A stretch of DNA of 64,000 nt from positions 1 to 64,000 of the forward strand of contig OW568873.1 in NCBI GenBank assembly GCA_938743325.2, written 5' to 3'. Origin of the DNA: Pycnococcus provasolii (lineage: Eukaryota; Chlorophyta; Pseudoscourfieldiophyceae; Pseudoscourfieldiales; Pycnococcaceae). The translations under genes were made by a program, and so were the position numbers. Positions within the stretch are counted from its first letter, which is position 1. The number at the start of each line of letters is the position of its first letter. The notes beneath the pieces are model-generated. The model did not search any database. It had not been told where the DNA came from and worked only from the letters and a program-made list of their open reading frames with translations. Shown here one piece after another: positions 26,991 through 35,389 of this stretch.

Positions 26991-29753
26991 ATGATGCGCA
27001 CACAGGCTAACGTGACGGCCGCGGCCGCCCGACCCTCGTCTCGCGCGCGCAGGGTGGTGACGACCAGGGCGGTGGTGGCGCCGGGAGGATCGCGACCGGA
27101 ACCCAAGAGGGCGTCAAAGACGCAGGCGTCGGACACGAGCCAGGTGGTCGTCTCAAAGACCTCAGAGGATGACAGGAACTCGGACGGCTTTCAGGCGCAA
27201 GTGAGCGTCGAGGTTGTCAACGGAGATCAATCCGATGACCCCGTGGCAAGGGCTGAGGCGGCGGCCAAGAGGAAGTGGGAGGAGGCACAGGCGAAGAAGA
27301 GGGCCGAAGAGGAGGCTCGCGCAAAAGCGTTTGCGGACCACAAGGCTGCTTCGGAAGCCGGCTTGGACCCTGACGCGCCTTCGATGGGAGCGCAGAGCGA
27401 GCTGGCGTCCATACGGCAGCAGGAGGAAGCGGCTCGAGCAAAGGCATACGAGCAAGAGAAGGCGAACCAGCTTGCAGCCGCGGCGGCAGCTCAGGCGAGG
27501 CAGGAGGAGCTCGCCGCGAGGAGCGGGCGTTTTGAACAGGCTGTGATGGAGGCGACCGTGGACCGGGAGAGGGAGCTCATGAGGCAGAATGAGGAGGATT
27601 CTCGGGTCAAGGCGTTCTCAGCCGCAAAGGTTGAGCAGCTTGCAGCTGCCGGGGCGGTGGCAAAGGCGAAGGCGGAGGAGGAGGCTGCCGCTGCCACCCT
27701 GGCCGTTGAAAAGGCGGAAAGAGCGGCGGCCGAAGCGGCTGCCAAGAAGAAGGCTTTCATGCGCGAGGCGGACGCTGCTGCGGCGGCAAAGGCGCAGAAG
27801 GAGCAGGAGGCTGCCGCTGCAGCCGTGTCCATAGCTAAGGCGGAGGAGGCTGCCGCGGCAGCAGCAAGGGCGAAGGCGGAGGAAGTGGCTAGGGCTGCCG
27901 CCGCGGCCATCCAAAAGGCGGAGGATGCTTCCAAGGCTGCCAAGACGAAAGCGAAGACGTTCGAGAAGGAGGCAAAGATTGCCGCCAAAACGAGGTCTTC
28001 GGCTGATGCTCTCGCGAAGGCTGAGGCGGACGTCGATGCTCTGGTGGAGATCTTGGAGAGGAGGTGCAACGAAATGAAGAAGGCTGAGGAGGTGCTTGAG
28101 AAGTCCAAGACTGATTACTTCGCGGCTGTCGAGAAGACGAAGAAGGCGGTGGCGTGGGATGAAGAGGCATCCGTCGCGGCGAAGGAAGCTGTCTCTGCCA
28201 CTGTTTCGACTCTGAAGGGAAACAGGATTTCTGCCGAGGCTGCTGAGGCTGCCGCCGAGGCGAATGCCAAGGCGATCAAGCTAGTGAAGGAGGCTGCCAA
28301 GGCGAAGGAGGAGCTGAAGAAGTGTAGGATGCACGAGGCATCGATCGTCGAAGATGCCAAAGCCGAGTCGAAGACGCTCGATAAGGCAAAGACGGACATC
28401 AAGGCTTTGACCGTTACTCTAGAAAGACGGCGCGCGGAGGTGAAGGAACGCGCGCTTGCACTTGGCAAGACGGTGCAAGAAGAAAAGAAGAGTGACACCA
28501 AGGCTCTGCCGGCTTCGGAGGAGGACGAGGAGGAAAATGACTACTTGCTTATGCCTGCGCGCGTGGTGACGGGTCTGGTCGCGGGAGGATTCGCAATGCT
28601 GCTGGCGAACTTCGCCATGGGCGGTTCGTCCTCTTCCTCGAAGACAGCAACCAAACCGGTTGCAAAACCAGCTGCCGCCGTCGCCGCCGCGCCCGCGAAG
28701 AAGGAGGAGAAGAAGAAGGAGGAGAAGCCGAAGCTCAAGGCGGCGGCGCCCGCGGCTGCACCTGCGAAGAAGGAGGAGAAGAAGGAGGAGAAGCCGAAGC
28801 CCAAGGCGGCGGCACCCGCGAAGAAGGAGGAGAAGAAGGAAGAGAAGAAGAAGGAGGAGCCGAAGCCCAAGGCGGCAGCTCCCGCGGCTGCACCCGCGAA
28901 GAAGGAGGAGGTGAAGAAGCCGGCGGCTGCTGCGGCGGCTCCCGCGAAGAAGGAGGCGCCGAAGCCGGCATCTGCTGCGGCGGCTCCCGCGCCCATGATG
29001 GGTGTCACCTTGTCTCCCTCTAAGGATGCCGTGAAGAAGGAGGAGGTGAAGAAGGAGGCGCCGAAGCCGGCACCGGCGGCTGCTGCGGCGGCTCCCGCGA
29101 AGAAGGAGGAGGTGAAGAAGGAGGCGCCGAAGCCGGCATCTGCTGCGGCGGCTCCCGCGCCCATGATGGGTGTCACCTTGTCTCCCTCTAAGGATGCCGT
29201 GAAGAAGGAGGAGGTGAAGAAGGAGGCGCCGAAGTCGGCACCGGCGGCTGCTGCGGCGGCTCCCGCGAAGAAGGAGGCGCCGAAGCCGGCATCTGCTGCG
29301 GCGGCTCCCGCGCCCATGATGGGTGTCACCTTGTCTCCCTCTAAGGATGCCGTGAAGAAGGAGGAGGTGAAGAAGGAGGCGCCGAAGCCGGCGGCTGCTG
29401 CGGCGGCTCCCGCGAAGAAGGAGGAGGTGAAGAAGGAGGCGCCGAAGCCGAAGCCGGCGGCTGCTGCGGCGGCTCCCGCGAAGAAGGAGGAGGTGAAGAA
29501 GGAGGCGCCGAAGCCGGCAGCTGCTGCGGCGGCTCCCGCGCCCATGATGGGTGTCACCTTAACTCCCTCTAAGGATGCCGTGAAGAAGGAGGAGGTGAAG
29601 AAGCCTGCTGCGGCGGCTGTTGCAGCTGCTACAGGTGCGCCCGTGAAAAAAGACGAGAAGAAGGAGGCACCGAAGCCCGCCGCCCCACCGAAGGTTGCGA
29701 TTTCGATGGGAGTGTCGATCGAGACGACAGCGAATGCGAAAACCAAAGCATAA
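26991..29753 (+). CDS. Plastid-targeted Ala/Glu/Lys coiled-coil protein with one membrane span and a repetitive Ala-Pro-Lys tail
   Basis: 920 aa from tandem ATGs at 26991 and 26994. The N-terminus (TQANVTAAAARPSSRARR then VVTTRAVVAPGGS) is a typical green-algal chloroplast transit peptide. Residues 60-510 are Ala/Glu/Lys coiled coil. A single hydrophobic segment (ARVVTGLVAGGFAMLLANFA, about 523-542) is followed by some 370 residues of PAKKEE/KKEAPKPA low-complexity sequence. In that tail the unit APMMGVTLSPSKDAVKKEEV occurs four times (DNA near 28990, 29157, 29313 and 29541). The tail is strongly basic and acidic by turns and probably disordered. No family recognised; a membrane-tethered plastid envelope or thylakoid scaffold is a reasonable guess. 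Its upstream neighbour is on the same strand, which is unusual here. Confidence 0.75.
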   Translation: MMRTQANVTAAAARPSSRARRVVTTRAVVAPGGSRPEPKRASKTQASDTSQVVVSKTSEDDRNSDGFQAQVSVEVVNGDQSDDPVARAEAAAKRKWEEAQAKKRAEEEARAKAFADHKAASEAGLDPDAPSMGAQSELASIRQQEEAARAKAYEQEKANQLAAAAAAQARQEELAARSGRFEQAVMEATVDRERELMRQNEEDSRVKAFSAAKVEQLAAAGAVAKAKAEEEAAAATLAVEKAERAAAEAAAKKKAFMREADAAAAAKAQKEQEAAAAAVSIAKAEEAAAAAARAKAEEVARAAAAAIQKAEDASKAAKTKAKTFEKEAKIAAKTRSSADALAKAEADVDALVEILERRCNEMKKAEEVLEKSKTDYFAAVEKTKKAVAWDEEASVAAKEAVSATVSTLKGNRISAEAAEAAAEANAKAIKLVKEAAKAKEELKKCRMHEASIVEDAKAESKTLDKAKTDIKALTVTLERRRAEVKERALALGKTVQEEKKSDTKALPASEEDEEENDYLLMPARVVTGLVAGGFAMLLANFAMGGSSSSSKTATKPVAKPAAAVAAAPAKKEEKKKEEKPKLKAAAPAAAPAKKEEKKEEKPKPKAAAPAKKEEKKEEKKKEEPKPKAAAPAAAPAKKEEVKKPAAAAAAPAKKEAPKPASAAAAPAPMMGVTLSPSKDAVKKEEVKKEAPKPAPAAAAAAPAKKEEVKKEAPKPASAAAAPAPMMGVTLSPSKDAVKKEEVKKEAPKSAPAAAAAAPAKKEAPKPASAAAAPAPMMGVTLSPSKDAVKKEEVKKEAPKPAAAAAAPAKKEEVKKEAPKPKPAAAAAAPAKKEEVKKEAPKPAAAAAAPAPMMGVTLTPSKDAVKKEEVKKPAAAAVAAATGAPVKKDEKKEAPKPAAPPKVAISMGVSIETTANAKTKA
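28980..29600 (+). repeat. Coding tandem repeats in the Ala-Pro-Lys tail
   Basis: Units of variable length (about 150-230 bp) each contain a nearly identical segment coding APMMGVTLSPSKDAV, separated by AAAAPAKKEEVKKEAPKP-type spacers. The nucleotide identity between units is high, so expansion looks recent. The fourth unit differs at one Ser-to-Thr codon. Confidence 0.8.
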
Positions 29754-30215
29754 AGCAGCTTTTGGTTGCGAGAGCGGTGGGATGTTGTTTTGGTAACTTT
29801 GAACATTTTAGATTTTTGTTGACAAGCTTACAAATAAAACACCAATCCTTACAAACACAAATCGCCCATTTTACAACCCTTCCACCCACCGCAAGTCGAA
29901 AAGGATTGTCTGAAAATGACGGGCAGGACATGCGCATCATTTTGCAACTTTCACTCTTTTTTTCCGTTATAAAAATAACGACGTTTTGGGCTGACCAATA
30001 GTGAAGTGAAACATAAAAATGTCGCCGACTTAACAAGTTATGTGCCGGAGCGGGATCCCACAGGAACTTTTTTTTCTTCGACCTATTTTCTTGACCTATT
30101 TATTTTCTCGGAAAATTGCAAATTGGCTGAGGAAAGCATACCGATCAAATCTTAGTACGCCAAAACTTGTTAGACCAACGTGAAGAACTCTGAAATTTGT
30201 ACAACATTACAACAA
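29754..30215. other. Convergent 3' spacer
   Basis: 462 bp of AT-richer sequence between two convergent genes. It contains A/T homopolymer runs suited to transcript ends. TTACA at 30200-30210 gives a TGTAA on the minus strand just after the acyl-CoA-binding gene. I see no gene in it. Confidence 0.5.
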
Positions 30216-30980
30216 TCACAGAAAGTCCCAGCTCCTTGGAGCTGTCTCCTTTGGCGTGTCTCCATCCTCGTCCTGAACATTTGCATCGCCACCAGCAGCT
30301 GCAAGAATGCGCGCCAGTTGTTCGTGCTCGCATAGAGCGGCGTAGTGCAGCGGTGTTTGTCCTCCCATATCCTTCGCGTTCACGTCAGCACCCAACTCGA
30401 TGAGTGCATTCGCGACGTGCTCGTGTCCCCTGTCTGCCGCCCAGTGCAGCGCCGTTCGTCCTTCTTTGTCAAGGCTGTCGACGGGCGTTTTCTGGTCCAC
30501 CACCAGGTACTTGACCTGTGGAACGAATCCTGCGCGCGCCGAGTCGTGCAACTCAGGAAGCGCGTCTAGGTCCGTTCCGAGCGCATCCGCCGCAGCATCC
30601 GATGTTGGCACGCTGACGCTCGGAACTCCTAGCGAGTCGCCGCCGTCGCCGCCGCCGTCCTGTCTCACGTCTTCGTCGCCCGCCGTTCCTTGCGTTATTG
30701 CCTGCACGAGCGCGACGTACTCGACCATAGCCGCCTCTTTTGTCTTTTGGTCGTTCTGTCTCCACGCGTCGAACTTCGCGCGGCCGGTGAAGTCGAGCAT
30801 GCCAGGCTTCTTGGTCGCGTCTGCGGAAGTTCCTGCGGTGGCTCTCTTGAATAGTCCGTACAGCTGTAGTTTTTGCGCGTTGTCGAGTTTGATGGCTGCT
30901 GCTAGCTCTGAGGCCATGTACTCGGACGCGGACGTGAAAGCGTTTCCGATGAGGCGCAGCTCGTCGGCGGAGAGCAGCAT
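30216..30980 (-). CDS. Acyl-CoA-binding protein with ankyrin repeats (ACBD6/plant ACBP1-2 type)
   Basis: 254 aa from the ATG at 30980. Residues 10-90 are an ACBP domain: LQLYGLFKRATAGTS, KPGMLDFTGRAKFDAW and KEAAMVEYVALV carry the Tyr and Lys positions that bind the CoA headgroup. After an acidic Gly/Asp linker, the C-terminal 100 residues hold ankyrin repeats, with GRTALHWAADRGHEHVANAL and GQTPLHYAALCEHEQLARIL as the clearest pair. The combination matches ACBD6 and plant ACBP1/ACBP2, which buffer and deliver long-chain acyl-CoAs. No membrane anchor is visible with this start; an in-frame hydrophobic stretch lies just upstream but without a supporting ATG. Divergent with the KEA gene. Confidence 0.9.
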   Translation of the reverse strand: MLLSADELRLIGNAFTSASEYMASELAAAIKLDNAQKLQLYGLFKRATAGTSADATKKPGMLDFTGRAKFDAWRQNDQKTKEAAMVEYVALVQAITQGTAGDEDVRQDGGGDGGDSLGVPSVSVPTSDAAADALGTDLDALPELHDSARAGFVPQVKYLVVDQKTPVDSLDKEGRTALHWAADRGHEHVANALIELGADVNAKDMGGQTPLHYAALCEHEQLARILAAAGGDANVQDEDGDTPKETAPRSWDFL

Positions 30981-31478
30981 GTAGGAAAGCAGCCAAGCAA
31001 AACGTTTAGCGGGAGGAAATGATGGACGAGTGATGAGCAAACCACGAGAAGGAAAAACAAGGCGCAAGAACCCCGAACTCCAACCCACCCCTTCCAAACC
31101 CCGAACTAAGTTTCCCTTCCTTTCCCACCTTCCTTTCCACCTTTCCTTTCCCCCCAAAGCAAAGACCTGCCCCGGTGCCCCACCCAGGGGTGGACCACTG
31201 ACTGTTCTGCCAAATCTAAAATCCTTTCAAGGCGTTCCGTTCCATTCCCTTCGGGCCAGAAATCTACGATCTCATCCCCCTCCCCGGGAAAATCCGACTT
31301 CCCCGGGCCAGTCAGCTGGGTCCTCCTATCGTAGTCTCACGACTCCGGCCCCGGGCTGCGGACCCACAGTACTATTCTTACAGAAGAGTCCGCGTCACCC
31401 AGCCAGCCACTCAACCTCCACACGTTTCGGTGAGGTTCCGTTTTGGTTTGGTGGCCTCGGGAAGGACTAGGCGGTGCC
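30981..31478. promoter_or_regulatory. Divergent promoter region, ACBP-ankyrin / KEA
   Basis: A 498-bp spacer with no gene. CT-rich tracts (CCCTTCCTTTCCC type) occupy 31105-31165, in line with other divergent spacers. Confidence 0.5.
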
Positions 31479-33791
31479 ATGGCGATGATGGCTCCTGCTT
31501 TCTTAGTACCGATGATGCGAATACGTGCACCAATCACAGTTGGGAAGAAGGTCTCGTCGTATTCGTCTTGTGGGCGTCCGTCTTGTGGTTTTTATAAGTG
31601 TGGAATATCCATCCGTATGAAAACGACGACGTACAGCTTTGCAGCATGCACTTCTTCTTCTCACACTACGGGAACAACGACAGCGACAACAGCCAACAGA
31701 AGAAGACACCAAAAAGAGCGACGGCGAAAACGACAAAAACTAACCACCAACAACGCAGCAGCAGCGGGCGCAGCTGAGACTGTCACGTCGGGACTAGAAG
31801 TCGCGCAGCTAGGCAGAGATACCATGGTCTTCCTAGCGGCTACCGTGGGCGTCGTGCCGCTGTGCAAACGTATCAACATGAGCCCCGTACTCGGATTCCT
31901 CCTGGTTGGGTTCGTACTCGACCAGCTGCACGTATTCCAGAACGAGGAGGAACTCACGCTGCTCAGTGAACTAGGCATACAGTTCCTGCTCTTCGAAATG
32001 GGACTCGAGCTCGACGGGGAGAGGCTCAAGAGCCTCTTCAAGTTCGCATTCGGGCTTGGGATGTTCCAGGTGATTGCTACAACCTTGGCGTTCACAGCAT
32101 TCGAGCTGCCGACGAATAACGCCATGGGAAGCCGCATTCTGCAGGTGGTGAGCGACGCAAGTCCAGCCATGGACAGACCGGAGCTGATCAATATTTCCAC
32201 CGTCGACGAGGCTGTGGTCATAGGTGCCGCACTGTCGCTGTCGTCGTCCGCTTTCGTGCTACAGCTTCTGAGCGAACGTGGAGCGCTCACCACGGCCCCT
32301 GGCGCTGCAACACTCGGCGTGCTTCTCGCGCAGGACATTGCCGTCGTGCCGATGCTTGTGCTTCTCCCGCTCATCGAGGGACCTCTCAAGGAAGCAGTCA
32401 TGGATGGCGGAGGAGGCATGTCCGTGCTGCTTCAGGCGGCACCCGATGCGGCGGTGACTATGCTGTACTTCGGTCTGATCGTGCTTGCGGGCAAGTTCGG
32501 GCTGAAGCGTGTATTTGACGTCGTCGCTTCAAGCCGCAGCTCGGAGGGTTTCATTGCAGCCTGCCTGCTGACGGTGGTGGGTGCCAGTGTCGCGACAAAG
32601 AGCCTGGGTCTCTCTGACACGCTTGGTGCGTTTCTGGCGGGTGTTCTTCTTGCGGAGACGAGCTATCGTGCGCAGGTGGAGGCTGACATAAGGCCATTCA
32701 AGGGCCTGCTTCTCGGCATGTTCTTCGTCACGACAGGGACGACGATCGACCGCGAACTGCTCATGGCGGAGTGGCCAATGGTGTTAACGCTGCTGTTTGG
32801 CCTGATCGCCGTTAAGAGCAGCATCGTTAGCTTCGCCGCTCCCTTTTTCGGGCTAAGCCGTGCCGAGAGCGTGAAGACGGGACTTCTGTTGAGCCAGGGT
32901 GGCGAGCTTGCTTTCGTGCTGCTCAACGAGGCGTCCATGCTGAAGGTGCTGCCTGAGGATCTGAACAAGCTTCTGATCATCGTCGTCGTGTTCAGCATGG
33001 CTCTCACGCCTGCCCTCGACGTGATTGGAGACAAACTTGCACTGTACATTAGCCGTGCGGAGAAACAGTCGAGTGGGAGTGGTAGCCGAGGCACCGCCGT
33101 CGCGTTTGCCGGAGATACTGACGGGACTCTTGAGGCGGAGGATGGCCTGCTGTTTGGACCTCTGGCGGACAGTCCCGTCGAGGGGTCAACGTACGACGAG
33201 GATGTTGCAGCAGCCACGGCGGCAGCAGAAGCAGAAGCGAAAATGGCTGCGTCACCATCCTCCTCCATTGTGTTAGATTCTCGCATCTATGAAACGGCGC
33301 TCGACGTCGTGGTGCTCGTTGGAGATCGCACATCCCAAACGCAGGACTCGGAGAAGTTCAACGAGCTGCTATGGTCTTGTGGCTTGCTGAGATCAGATGG
33401 CTCGCTTGCTTCGTACGACGAGACACGGCCTAACACGCTAATGTTCTACGACGACGGCGATCCCAACGCATGGGCCGAGCCATTTTCGCTTGTTAATACT
33501 GAGGACGCCGTGGAGGTGCCTGAGAGAGGCTTGCAGGAACGCGACAGCGGAGCCTTTGAGCGCAAGGCACCTGGGCTGTGCATGTCCATGCCACGTGCCT
33601 TCATCATCCTGCACGAGGACCAGGAGAGAAGCCGGCAATCCGTGCGCCGGTTCCGCGCGAGTTACCCGACAGTACCCATCTTCGCTCTCGTGCGTGACGG
33701 CGACGTGGACGTGGGTGGAAGTGCTGCGCTGAAGACAGCCAAGGCGATCCTTGGGCCGACACAGCGGAACTCGGCACGTGCATCTGCCTAG
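31479..33791 (+). CDS. KEA-type K+/H+ antiporter (CPA2), probably chloroplast
   Basis: 770 aa. A 110-residue Ser/Thr/Arg-rich leader resembles a chloroplast transit peptide. About twelve transmembrane helices follow (about 125-515), with CPA2 signatures SPVLGFLLVGFVLDQL, LFEMGLELD, GAALSLSSSAFVLQLLSERG and LLAQDIAVVPMLVLLP. The C-terminal 250 residues start with a disordered linker and end in a segment with Rossmann-like character (PRAFIILHEDQERSRQSV, TVPIFALVRDGD) that appears to be a diverged RCK/KTN regulatory domain. Plant KEA1-3 exchange K+ for H+ across the plastid envelope or thylakoid and tune proton-motive force; KEA3 is the closest in role. Divergent with the ACBP gene, convergent with LOG. 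Confidence 0.9.
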   Translation: MAMMAPAFLVPMMRIRAPITVGKKVSSYSSCGRPSCGFYKCGISIRMKTTTYSFAACTSSSHTTGTTTATTANRRRHQKERRRKRQKLTTNNAAAAGAAETVTSGLEVAQLGRDTMVFLAATVGVVPLCKRINMSPVLGFLLVGFVLDQLHVFQNEEELTLLSELGIQFLLFEMGLELDGERLKSLFKFAFGLGMFQVIATTLAFTAFELPTNNAMGSRILQVVSDASPAMDRPELINISTVDEAVVIGAALSLSSSAFVLQLLSERGALTTAPGAATLGVLLAQDIAVVPMLVLLPLIEGPLKEAVMDGGGGMSVLLQAAPDAAVTMLYFGLIVLAGKFGLKRVFDVVASSRSSEGFIAACLLTVVGASVATKSLGLSDTLGAFLAGVLLAETSYRAQVEADIRPFKGLLLGMFFVTTGTTIDRELLMAEWPMVLTLLFGLIAVKSSIVSFAAPFFGLSRAESVKTGLLLSQGGELAFVLLNEASMLKVLPEDLNKLLIIVVVFSMALTPALDVIGDKLALYISRAEKQSSGSGSRGTAVAFAGDTDGTLEAEDGLLFGPLADSPVEGSTYDEDVAAATAAAEAEAKMAASPSSSIVLDSRIYETALDVVVLVGDRTSQTQDSEKFNELLWSCGLLRSDGSLASYDETRPNTLMFYDDGDPNAWAEPFSLVNTEDAVEVPERGLQERDSGAFERKAPGLCMSMPRAFIILHEDQERSRQSVRRFRASYPTVPIFALVRDGDVDVGGSAALKTAKAILGPTQRNSARASA

Positions 33792-33873
33792 CCATACCTA
33801 CATCTCATTTTTTTTCTTTTTTTTCTAGATAAATATAGTCTTTAATAAATACAAGACATAATATCTCTTCTTT

Positions 33874-34572
33874 CTAAAGACACAAGCTTTTCCACAGCCT
33901 CTCTGCCGTAGGCTCTGAAACGACATGGATACCACCCTTGAGCCGAAGGAAGCCTGCCTCCTCCGCCTGCTTGAAGAAGGCGAGCAGCCCGTCGTAGAAG
34001 CCGTTGATGTTCAGCACGCCTATGCGAACGTCGCCGTCGATTTGGCCAAGCTGCTTCGCGGTGATCACCTCGAGCAGCTCCGCGAGCGTTCCATATCCGC
34101 CAGGCAGCGCAATGAACGCTTTCGAGCGATGCGTTAGGAGCTGCATGCGCTCGTGCATCGTATCGACGGTGATGTCGTGCCCGTACGACGCCTCGCACCC
34201 CTCGGTAGGTCGCAGGAACTCGGGAATGATGCCAACCACGGTCGCAGGGTTGACGTCGTGCGCAGCTCCGCTAACCTCACCCATGAGGCCGCACCGCCCT
34301 CCACCATACAGCATGCTGTACCCACTCTCCCCTATGATCTTTCCCATTTCGCGCGCGCCGTCGACATAGTCCTTCGACGTCCCAAACGACGCTCCGCAGA
34401 ACACGGTCACCTGTCCTTTCGTTCCCCTTCGCGCCGTCGCCGGTATTCTCGGCAGTCCCGACGCGACGCGCTTGAGCGTCTTGCGTACGTTCGGCGACCT
34501 GCTGAGGACTGTGCGCGCGGCTGTGTATATGGTAGCGAGCAGGAGTGCGAGTTGTCGCTTGGGCGGCGCCAT
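33874..34572 (-). CDS. LOG: LOG-family cytokinin-riboside 5'-monophosphate phosphoribohydrolase
   Basis: 232 aa from the ATG at 34572 (MAPPKRQ). The LOG domain (about residues 55-225) carries the key motifs VFCGASFG, YGGGRCGLMGEVSGAA, MHERMQLLTHRSKAFIALPG and PGGYGTLAELLEV, with the Arg and Glu of the nucleotide-binding and catalytic site intact. LOG enzymes release active cytokinin bases from their nucleotides. In algae and bacteria the same fold also hydrolyses AMP, so the physiological substrate is uncertain. The first 50 residues are hydrophobic then basic and could target an organelle. Convergent with KEA (82 bp). Confidence 0.93.
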   Translation of the reverse strand: MAPPKRQLALLLATIYTAARTVLSRSPNVRKTLKRVASGLPRIPATARRGTKGQVTVFCGASFGTSKDYVDGAREMGKIIGESGYSMLYGGGRCGLMGEVSGAAHDVNPATVVGIIPEFLRPTEGCEASYGHDITVDTMHERMQLLTHRSKAFIALPGGYGTLAELLEVITAKQLGQIDGDVRIGVLNINGFYDGLLAFFKQAEEAGFLRLKGGIHVVSEPTAERLWKSLCL

Positions 34573-34897
34573 CGGGGGGGCGAGAGACAACTAACTGGGA
34601 CCCACGAAGGCGGGAAAGGGAAGAGAGGAGAGGGAAAACGGAAAAGGAGGGTTTCCACTTTCCTCTCCTTTTCTTCTACCCTGTGTCGCGAATTACCACC
34701 CTACTTATTTACTAAACCCCGAACTAAATCTCAGGTGACCGAGACGCAGAGTTCTGTCACACTTCACATCCATCCCGAACCCGTTTGGCCTGCTTTCCTC
34801 ACGACGTGCGCGTTTGTAACGCCACCACTTCCCACTTCCGTGACTCCACCTCACAACGCCACCGCTGCCCGCAAGCACCTTCAGCGCATCCCGTCCG
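34573..34897. promoter_or_regulatory. Divergent promoter region, LOG / small protein
   Basis: A 325-bp spacer with purine-rich sequence at 34612-34660 (GGGAAAGGG/GAGAGG type) and no gene. Confidence 0.45.
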
Positions 34898-35188
34898 ATG
34901 GTAAACTTAACCGCACGCTCTGCTTCCACCACAAATAGGCTCCAGGTCTCCGACCCGCTCACGTTCTGGGAGAGGGTCCGCATAGTCATGTTGGAGTGGC
35001 GTGAGGTGGGACATACTCCCCATCCCGAAATCCCAGGCATTCCGCTCCATCCCGAGTTCGTGTACCGCGAATCGGGCGAATGGAAGGGTTGGTCCAACTT
35101 TTTAGGCACGGCCTCAAAAGAGAACGACGAGCAGGATGAGGTCGAAGACGTCGCTTGGCTCAAGTGGGAGCAGGAAGTGCGTGAGTGA
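34898..35188 (+). CDS. Small protein with a phage-integrase-repeat-like motif
   Basis: 96 aa. The central stretch IPGIPLHPEFVYRES then GEWKGWSNFLGT resembles the short repeat (roughly P-x-x-P...Y...W-x-G-W-x-x-W/F-L-G-T) described as the integrase repeat unit (INT_rpt), found in phage-type integrases, algal proteins and large DNA virus proteins. Only one unit is present and no recombinase domain is near. The C-terminus is acidic and ends in a GTGAGTGA microsatellite that supplies the last codons and stop. The strand fits the alternating pattern, which supports it as a gene. Function unknown. Confidence 0.55.
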   Translation: MVNLTARSASTTNRLQVSDPLTFWERVRIVMLEWREVGHTPHPEIPGIPLHPEFVYRESGEWKGWSNFLGTASKENDEQDEVEDVAWLKWEQEVRE

Positions 35189-35234
35189 GTGAGTGAGTGA
35201 GTGGTGTGTGTGTGGTATGTGGTGTGTGTGGTGA
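35182..35234. repeat. GTGA/GTGT microsatellite
   Basis: GTGAGTGAGTGA repeats pass into GTGTGTGTGG. They overlap the stop codon of the small protein gene. Simple-sequence growth here could change that protein's end. Confidence 0.8.
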
Positions 35235-35389
35235 CTGCCTTGCCTGAGTTTTGGTGAGCTTTTGTTAAGCTAATCTTGTAAACAAGTTGATTGACGTGTT
35301 CCTGACCAACTTTCCCCCGAACTTAACTTACTACCTACGATTTATTCAACTTACTAAGCCTTACATAGTTTTATTGAAATGGTGCGCCG

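Noticed and set aside
28980-29600. CRISPR-like spaced repeats
   Set aside because: The repeats are in-frame coding units of a eukaryotic protein and the spacers are themselves repetitive.
28541-29806. 421-codon frame antisense to the Ala/Lys tail
   Set aside because: It is the reverse reading of repetitive GCC/AAG codons (Phe/Ser/Ala runs).
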